From: DATARH01 sp036489765
GTDB taxonomy: Bacteria; Pseudomonadota; Alphaproteobacteria; ATCC43930; CGMCC-115725
Length of the DNA stretch: 64,000 nucleotides
NCBI GenBank assembly: GCA_036489765.1
Contig: DASXFE010000122.1
Location: 34,967 to 98,966, forward strand
Direction: 5' to 3'
Translations under genes and position numbers: made by a program
Part shown: positions 59,870 through 64,000 of the stretch, piece by piece
Layout of the letters: each line of letters opens with the position of its first letter
How positions within the stretch are numbered: the first letter of the stretch is position 1
Notes under the pieces: generated by a model
Database searches by the model: none
What the model saw: the letters and a program-made list of their open reading frames with translations, nothing else
Told to the model about the DNA's origin: nothing

Positions 59870-61147
59870 ATGGCCGTGGAGGGGACGTCCTGGCTGGAGA
59901 ATCGATGGCTGCGCATCCTCGGCGTGGCCTTTGTCATGTACATCCTGTCGTATGTCGACCGGGTCAATATCGCGATGGCGACGCCGGTAATGCGGGCCGA
60001 GCTGGGGCTGAGTGGGGCCGAGCTCGGGTTTGCGGTCGGGTTCTTCTTCTGGGGCTACATCATTCTGCAGATCCCGGCTGGGCGGCTCGCCGGGGTGTGG
60101 AGCGCGAAGCGGGTCATCCTGATACAGCTTGTGTTATGGAGCCTCGCTGCGATGTCGACGGCCTTTGTCCACACGCGCGGCGAGCTGATCGCCAACCGCT
60201 TTGCGCTCGGCCTCGCCGAGGGCGGCGTCTTGACCGGGACCATCGTCCTGATCCGTGCCTGGTTCACCCGGGCGGAGCGGGCGCGCGCCAACACGCTGTT
60301 CCTCTTGAGCCTGGCGATCGGGCCGGTCATCGCCAACCCGATCTCGGGGCTGGTGCTGGCGCATTTCGGCTGGCGGATGATGTTTGTGGTCGAGGCGCTC
60401 CCGGCGTTTCTGTGGGGTGCGGTGTGGTGGTGGGCGATCGCCGACCACCCTGCGCAGGCGCGCTGGCTGCCTGAGGCCGAACGAGCGCGTCTGACCGCCG
60501 CGCTCGATGCCGAGCGAGATGCGGTCGAGGCGCCGCGCGGGCATTGGCTGGCGACGCTCCTGCACCCGGCGGTGCTGCTGCTGGCGCTCTATAATTTCGC
60601 TGCGCTAATGGCCGAATGGGGCGTCAATTTCTGGCTGCCGAGCGTGTTGAAGGAGACCGGGCTGTCGATCGTCGCGACCGGGTTCCTGAGCGCGATCCCG
60701 TATGCGGTCGGTGCCCTGTTGATGGTGGTCGTGGCGTGGAGCTCGGACCGGATGCAGGAGCGCAAGTGGCATATGATCGCCGCGACCGCCGGTTCGGGCG
60801 TGTTCCTGATCCTCGCCAATGCCGCGCCGGTCGGCGGCACGATCGGCATCCTCGTCTGCCTGACGCTCGCGGTCGGGTCGTTCCACGGGCGGTTCGGACC
60901 ATTCTGGACCCTGCCGACCGATATCCTGCCGCCGGCGGTCGCCGGGGTCGGGATCGGCCTGATCAACGGCGCCGGCAATCTCGGCGGTACGGTCGGGCCC
61001 TATTTTTTCGGCGTCGTCCGTACCGCGACCGGCAGCTTTTCGCTGGCCCTCTTCGCCGCCGGATTGTCGCTGATCGTCGGCAGCCTCATCGCCGTGCCGA
61101 TCGCCGCAGGCCGGAACAATAAATCGGGGAAGCGGTTAGCAATCTGA
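59870..61147 (+). CDS. MFS transporter, second ACS-family member
   Basis: The product has 425 residues and 12 predicted membrane segments. VMYILSYVDRVNIAMATPVM is the ACS start. AELGFAVGFFFWGYIILQIP and GLAEGGVLTGTIVLIRAWFT are the conserved helix 2-5 blocks. INGAGNLGGTVGPYFFGVVR is the helix 11 motif. It is clearly related to the MFS protein at 55965 but diverged. The start is the ATG at 59870 after GGGGAGGCG. It closes the same-strand run that starts with the FAD dehydrogenase. Confidence 0.92.
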   Translation: MAVEGTSWLENRWLRILGVAFVMYILSYVDRVNIAMATPVMRAELGLSGAELGFAVGFFFWGYIILQIPAGRLAGVWSAKRVILIQLVLWSLAAMSTAFVHTRGELIANRFALGLAEGGVLTGTIVLIRAWFTRAERARANTLFLLSLAIGPVIANPISGLVLAHFGWRMMFVVEALPAFLWGAVWWWAIADHPAQARWLPEAERARLTAALDAERDAVEAPRGHWLATLLHPAVLLLALYNFAALMAEWGVNFWLPSVLKETGLSIVATGFLSAIPYAVGALLMVVVAWSSDRMQERKWHMIAATAGSGVFLILANAAPVGGTIGILVCLTLAVGSFHGRFGPFWTLPTDILPPAVAGVGIGLINGAGNLGGTVGPYFFGVVRTATGSFSLALFAAGLSLIVGSLIAVPIAAGRNNKSGKRLAI

Positions 61148-61188
61148 GAGGTAATCCCTCAAGGTATTGCGGGATCGGAGTATCCGCC

Positions 61189-61584
61189 ATGAATACGAGT
61201 CGAATACAATCGCCGTTTATCGCCCGCCTACATCCCTACATATACAAAATCATGATGCTTCTTGTATTGTGGATGTTGGTGGCGGCGTGGGGATTCGCAG
61301 GCGATGGTTACACGGGCCTTGCTCTCGGAATGATCACGTTCTTCCTGATCGTCTCGGTGGGTCTGCTCGCCGTGCTGTGGCGTATCTCCCGCCGCGGCCC
61401 CGGCACCGGGCTCGACAAGGGCCGCCGCCGCACGCTGTCCGCGTGGCTCGATGGCGAGGTCGAGATCTGGGGCAGCCGTATCCACGGCACCCACGCCGCG
61501 ACGCAGATCATCCTGCCGCTCGCCGCCGCCGCGGTGGGGATGACCGTGCTGATGGTCGTGCTGCACCTGGATCTGGCGGCGTAA
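61189..61584 (+). CDS. Small membrane protein of unknown function
   Basis: The product has 131 residues with three predicted membrane segments (about 18-36, 42-62 and 102-125). The second loop is basic (RISRRGPGTGLDKGRRR) and so probably cytoplasmic. A short WLDGEVEIWGSRIHGTHAAT stretch precedes the last segment and contains two His. I do not recognise a family beyond similarity to small uncharacterised proteobacterial membrane proteins. A hairpin (61611-61638) follows the stop. Confidence 0.75.
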   Translation: MNTSRIQSPFIARLHPYIYKIMMLLVLWMLVAAWGFAGDGYTGLALGMITFFLIVSVGLLAVLWRISRRGPGTGLDKGRRRTLSAWLDGEVEIWGSRIHGTHAATQIILPLAAAAVGMTVLMVVLHLDLAA

Positions 61585-61610
61585 GGTTCGGAAACCCAGC
61601 TCGCTTGTTT

Positions 61611-61638
61611 CGTCATTCCCGCGAAAGCGGGGGTGACG
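61611..61638. repeat. GTCATTCCCGCGAAAGCGGG intergenic hairpin
   Basis: CGTCATTCCCGC and GCGGGGGTGACG pair around a GAAA loop, with one wobble. It is a dispersed repeat family, related to 14431-14460. It stands between the convergent membrane-protein and LprI-like genes and could end transcription of either. Confidence 0.65.
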
Positions 61639-61672
61639 ATCAGAGGGGAGCGGATGCTGTCTCAATGTGCGC

Positions 61673-62059
61673 TCAGCGCGCGCAGGTCGGGTCGCCTTCG
61701 GGGCAATAGATCTGCTTTTTCAGTTCGGTGGTGCGGGCGACGGTCTTTTCCCGGTAGCATGCGGCGATTTCCATAAGGTGGATCGAGCCGCCGATCGAAT
61801 CCTCGGTCTCGAGCTCGCATTCGCGGTCGCGATAGGCGAGCCAGGCTTTTTCGGCGTCGACGAGGCGCTTGAGCGAGTCCGGCTCGGTCGTGCCAGCCTT
61901 GAGCCTGGCATAGACCTGGTTGAGGGCGGCGTCGGCCTTGCGGAAACCCTGGTCGGCGCACCGGTCGAGGTCGATCTGGGTCTGCGCCTTCGAGCAATCG
62001 AGCGTCTGGGCCGCTGCCGGCCACGCCGCAAAGAGCAGGACCGCGGCGAGGACCCTCAC
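61673..62059 (-). CDS. LprI/DUF1311-family exported protein
   Basis: The product has 128 residues with signal peptide VRVLAAVLLFAAWPAAAQ. The DUF1311 domain is seen in DCSKAQTQIDLDRCADQGFR, ADAALNQVYARLKAGT, DAEKAWLAYRDRECELE and MEIAACYREKTVARTTELKK. Relatives include the Mycobacterium lysozyme inhibitor LprI. The start is the GTG at 62057-62059, which overlaps the GMC oxidoreductase stop (GTGA), so the two are coupled. The role here may be envelope defence, but that is inference. Confidence 0.85.
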   Translation of the reverse strand: MRVLAAVLLFAAWPAAAQTLDCSKAQTQIDLDRCADQGFRKADAALNQVYARLKAGTTEPDSLKRLVDAEKAWLAYRDRECELETEDSIGGSIHLMEIAACYREKTVARTTELKKQIYCPEGDPTCAR

Positions 62060-63657
62060 GCCGCGACCTTTGCGTCCTCGCGGATCATCGCGGCGCCTTT
62101 TTCGCCGATCATGATCGTCGGTGCATTGGTGTTGCCGGTCGTGACCCCCGGCATGATCGACGCGTCGATGACCCGGAGCCCGCCGACGCCGTGGACCCGG
62201 AGCCGCGAATCGACGACGGCCATCGGGTCGGTGCCCATCTTGCAGGTGCCGACCGGGTGGAAGACGTTGGTGCCGTTGGTGCGGGCGAACTGAGCGAAAT
62301 CGTCGTCGGTCTTGATGTCGAGCCCGGGCACCGTCTCCTCGACCGAATACGGCGCCATCGCCGGCTGGGAAAAGATCCGGCGCGTGTGGTTGACGCCGGC
62401 GATCAGCACGCGCAGGTCGCTCGGCGCCGAGAGGTAGTTCGGGCGGATCGCCGGGTAGACGAGCGGATCGGGCGATTGCGCCATGATCGTGCCGCGGCTT
62501 TCGGGCCGCACCGGGCACACGGCGACGGTCATCCCGGCCTCGCGTTCGAGCTGGCGGAAGACGCCCTGCGCATAGCTTGCCGGGGTAAACAGGAGCTGCA
62601 GATCCGGGCTCGATAGTCCCTCGCGGCTGCGGCAGAACACCATCGCCGAGGTGACGCCGAAAGTCAGCGCGCCGTTGCCGACGGTAAAGAACTTGGCGAT
62701 CTCGCCGAGGAGCCTTGTGCCGCGGGCGAGCTGGTTGATCGTCACCGCGCCGCGCACCCGGTGGCTGATGCGGATCACGTAGTGGTCGTTGAGATTGGCG
62801 CCGACGCCGGGCAGATTGTGCACGATCGGCACGCCGATCGACGCCAGGTGCGACGCCGGGCCGATCCCGGAGATCTGCAAAAGGTGCGGGGAATTGACGG
62901 CGCCGCCGCAGAGGATCACCTCGCGGGCCGCCAATTCCTGCTTGTCGGCGCCGCGCTGGCGATACGCGACGCCGGTGCAGCGCTTGCCGTCGAAGAGCAG
63001 ACGGGTCGCGATCGCGTCGGTCTCGACCCGCAGGTTGCCGCGCCCCTTCGCCTCGCGCAGAAAGGTCTGCGCGGTCGAGCCGCGCCATTTCCCGCGCCGT
63101 GTCATCTGCGAATAGGCGACCCCCTCCTGCTGCTTGCCGTTGTAGTCGGGGGTGAATTCGAACCCGGCCTGCTGCGCCGCCTCGACGAATTTGTGGGTGA
63201 GGTCGAGGATCGTGCGGTAATCCTCGACGATCAGCGGGCCGCCCTGGCTGCGGTATTCGGGGTCGCCGTTGCCGCGGTAGGTCTCCGACTTGCGGAAGAA
63301 CGGCAGCACCTCCTCATAGCTCCAGCCGCGGCAGCCCATCTGCGCCCAGTTGTCGTAATCGGCCGCGTTGCCGCGGACGTAGAGCATGCCGTTGATCGAG
63401 CTGGTGCCGCCCAGCACCTTGCCGCGCGGCCATTGCAGCGGGCGGCCGCTGGTGCCCTCCTCGCCCTCCGACTGGAAATTCCAGTTGATGCCCGGCACGT
63501 TGAGGACCTTCAGCACCCCGGCGGGGATGTGGATCCACGGGTTGGTGTCGCGCGGGCCGGCTTCGAGCAGCACGACCTTCGAGCCATCCTCCGACAGCCG
63601 GCTTGCCACGACGCATCCCGCCGACCCGGCGCCGACCACGATGTAATCCGCATCCAT
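62056..63657 (-). CDS. GMC-family FAD oxidoreductase (choline-dehydrogenase-like)
   Basis: The product has 533 residues. DYIVVGAGSAGCVVASRLSE is the FAD-binding start. RGKVLGGTSSINGMLYVRGN and GGAVNSPHLLQISGIGP are the two GMC signatures. The catalytic His is in NVFHPVGTCKMG, with Asn in NTNAPTIMIGEKGAAMI. It oxidises an alcohol, perhaps choline or a similar compound, to the aldehyde. Whether it works with the sulfatase (a choline-sulfate type route) is open. The downstream LprI-like gene overlaps by 4 bases. Confidence 0.92.
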   Translation of the reverse strand: MDADYIVVGAGSAGCVVASRLSEDGSKVVLLEAGPRDTNPWIHIPAGVLKVLNVPGINWNFQSEGEEGTSGRPLQWPRGKVLGGTSSINGMLYVRGNAADYDNWAQMGCRGWSYEEVLPFFRKSETYRGNGDPEYRSQGGPLIVEDYRTILDLTHKFVEAAQQAGFEFTPDYNGKQQEGVAYSQMTRRGKWRGSTAQTFLREAKGRGNLRVETDAIATRLLFDGKRCTGVAYRQRGADKQELAAREVILCGGAVNSPHLLQISGIGPASHLASIGVPIVHNLPGVGANLNDHYVIRISHRVRGAVTINQLARGTRLLGEIAKFFTVGNGALTFGVTSAMVFCRSREGLSSPDLQLLFTPASYAQGVFRQLEREAGMTVAVCPVRPESRGTIMAQSPDPLVYPAIRPNYLSAPSDLRVLIAGVNHTRRIFSQPAMAPYSVEETVPGLDIKTDDDFAQFARTNGTNVFHPVGTCKMGTDPMAVVDSRLRVHGVGGLRVIDASIMPGVTTGNTNAPTIMIGEKGAAMIREDAKVAA

Positions 63658-63679
63658 CTCTTCGTTCCTTTGGCCTTTC

Positions 63680-63745
63680 CGAGGATTTCACCACGGCAAC
63701 AAAGCGAGAAGCAGAGAAAAAAGAGAACACTTCGACGCAAAGGAC
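63680..63745. repeat. Decayed TTCACCAC-type intergenic repeat
   Basis: GGATTTCACCACGGCAACAA and the next 45 bases (rich in GAAGCAGAGAAAAAAGAG) resemble the 58.8 kb element at the left end only. It lies between the GMC and thiE genes. The resemblance is weak and judged by eye. Confidence 0.35.
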
Positions 63746-63800
63746 GCAGAGGTGGCGCGACGGACGCGATGGCGTCTCTACGGGCCCTTCGTCCTTCGCG

Positions 63801-64000
63801 CTAAAGCGCTCTCTTCACGGCTTCGACCAACGCGCGGACGGTGGCTTCGGGGTCGGCGGCGCGCATCACCTCGCCCATCACAGCGACGCCGACGGCGCCC
63901 GCGTCGAGGCAGGCGCGGGCGTTGGCCGGGGTGATCCCCGCGAGCGCGACCACGGGGCCACCGGCCATGGCGACCGTTTCCGCCACCCCGGCGAGGCCGA
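63801..64000 (-). CDS. thiE: Thiamine phosphate synthase, C-terminal part
   Basis: The last 66 codons lie in the window; the gene continues past the right edge. GGPVVALAGITPANARACLD, AGAVGVAVMGEVMRAADP and VRALVEAVKRAL match the end of the ThiE TIM barrel, where the GGI- or AGI-type loop binds the phosphate. The frame is open through to the edge with no need of an internal start. ThiE joins the pyrimidine and thiazole halves of thiamine. Confidence 0.85.
   Translation of the reverse strand, partial: GLAGVAETVAMAGGPVVALAGITPANARACLDAGAVGVAVMGEVMRAADPEATVRALVEAVKRAL

Overview
The window is a GC-rich (about two thirds G+C), densely coded stretch of bacterial chromosome, most likely from an alphaproteobacterium. 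The evidence is lgt overlapping a MidA/NDUFAF7-type methyltransferase gene, the tadA/rluB/rsmD group, an hpnN-type hopanoid transporter, Tat-exported enzymes and the overall codon bias. No 16S rRNA lies in the window, so genus is not called; the mix of catabolic genes suggests a soil- or plant-associated generalist. I see no prophage, transposase, CRISPR array or rRNA. One tRNA (Val, GAC) is present, and no stretch over about 250 bases lacks a gene or pseudogene.

Layout. 1-3.3 kb: MidA fragment, lgt, a lipoprotein, and a cobalt-type nitrile hydratase operon (alpha, beta, activator). 3.5-8.3 kb: a large autotransporter, tRNA-Val and a wrecked CocE-type hydrolase. 8.3-18.8 kb: two small exported proteins, a cytosine-deaminase-like amidohydrolase, sppA, an amidase-signature enzyme that could act on nitrile hydratase products, a glycosyltransferase, a GhrA-like dehydrogenase, a broken luciferase-like gene and an alpha/beta hydrolase lacking two of its three catalytic residues. 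18.9-24.7 kb: FAH-family and SDR enzymes, an orphan Wza-like protein, an aldo/keto reductase, and rsmD, rluB and tadA. 24.7-34.6 kb: a class III cyclase, an enolase-superfamily/HAD/PAS/amidohydrolase/extradiol-dioxygenase run on the minus strand, a DUF3300 protein with a His-Pro repeat tail, and a short Rieske protein followed by an SMP-30 lactonase. 34.6-45 kb: comEC, a split chromate transporter with a PAS protein and CoA-transferase, a quinone oxidoreductase, a Tat-exported phospholipase C-like enzyme and an MBOAT/SGNH acyltransferase pair. 45-52.6 kb: a truncated DEXH helicase, a VOC protein, a secreted-type esterase, a cyanovirin-N-like protein, cysQ, hpnN and bioB.

52.7-64 kb is the most accessory-looking part. 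It has two adjacent toxin-antitoxin modules (MazEF-like and VapBC), each with a palindrome upstream of its antitoxin. The VapBC module lies between two diverged copies of the 5' end of a flavoprotein gene. Next come a same-strand catabolic run (FAD dehydrogenase, MFS transporter, sulfatase, luciferase-like oxidoreductase, second MFS transporter), a GMC oxidoreductase with an LprI-like gene, and the end of thiE. A 13-bp stem can form over the ribosome binding site of the first MFS gene. Several families of dispersed inverted repeats lie between genes.

Functional assignments rest on motifs and family knowledge recalled without searches. Substrates of most catabolic enzymes cannot be read from the sequence.
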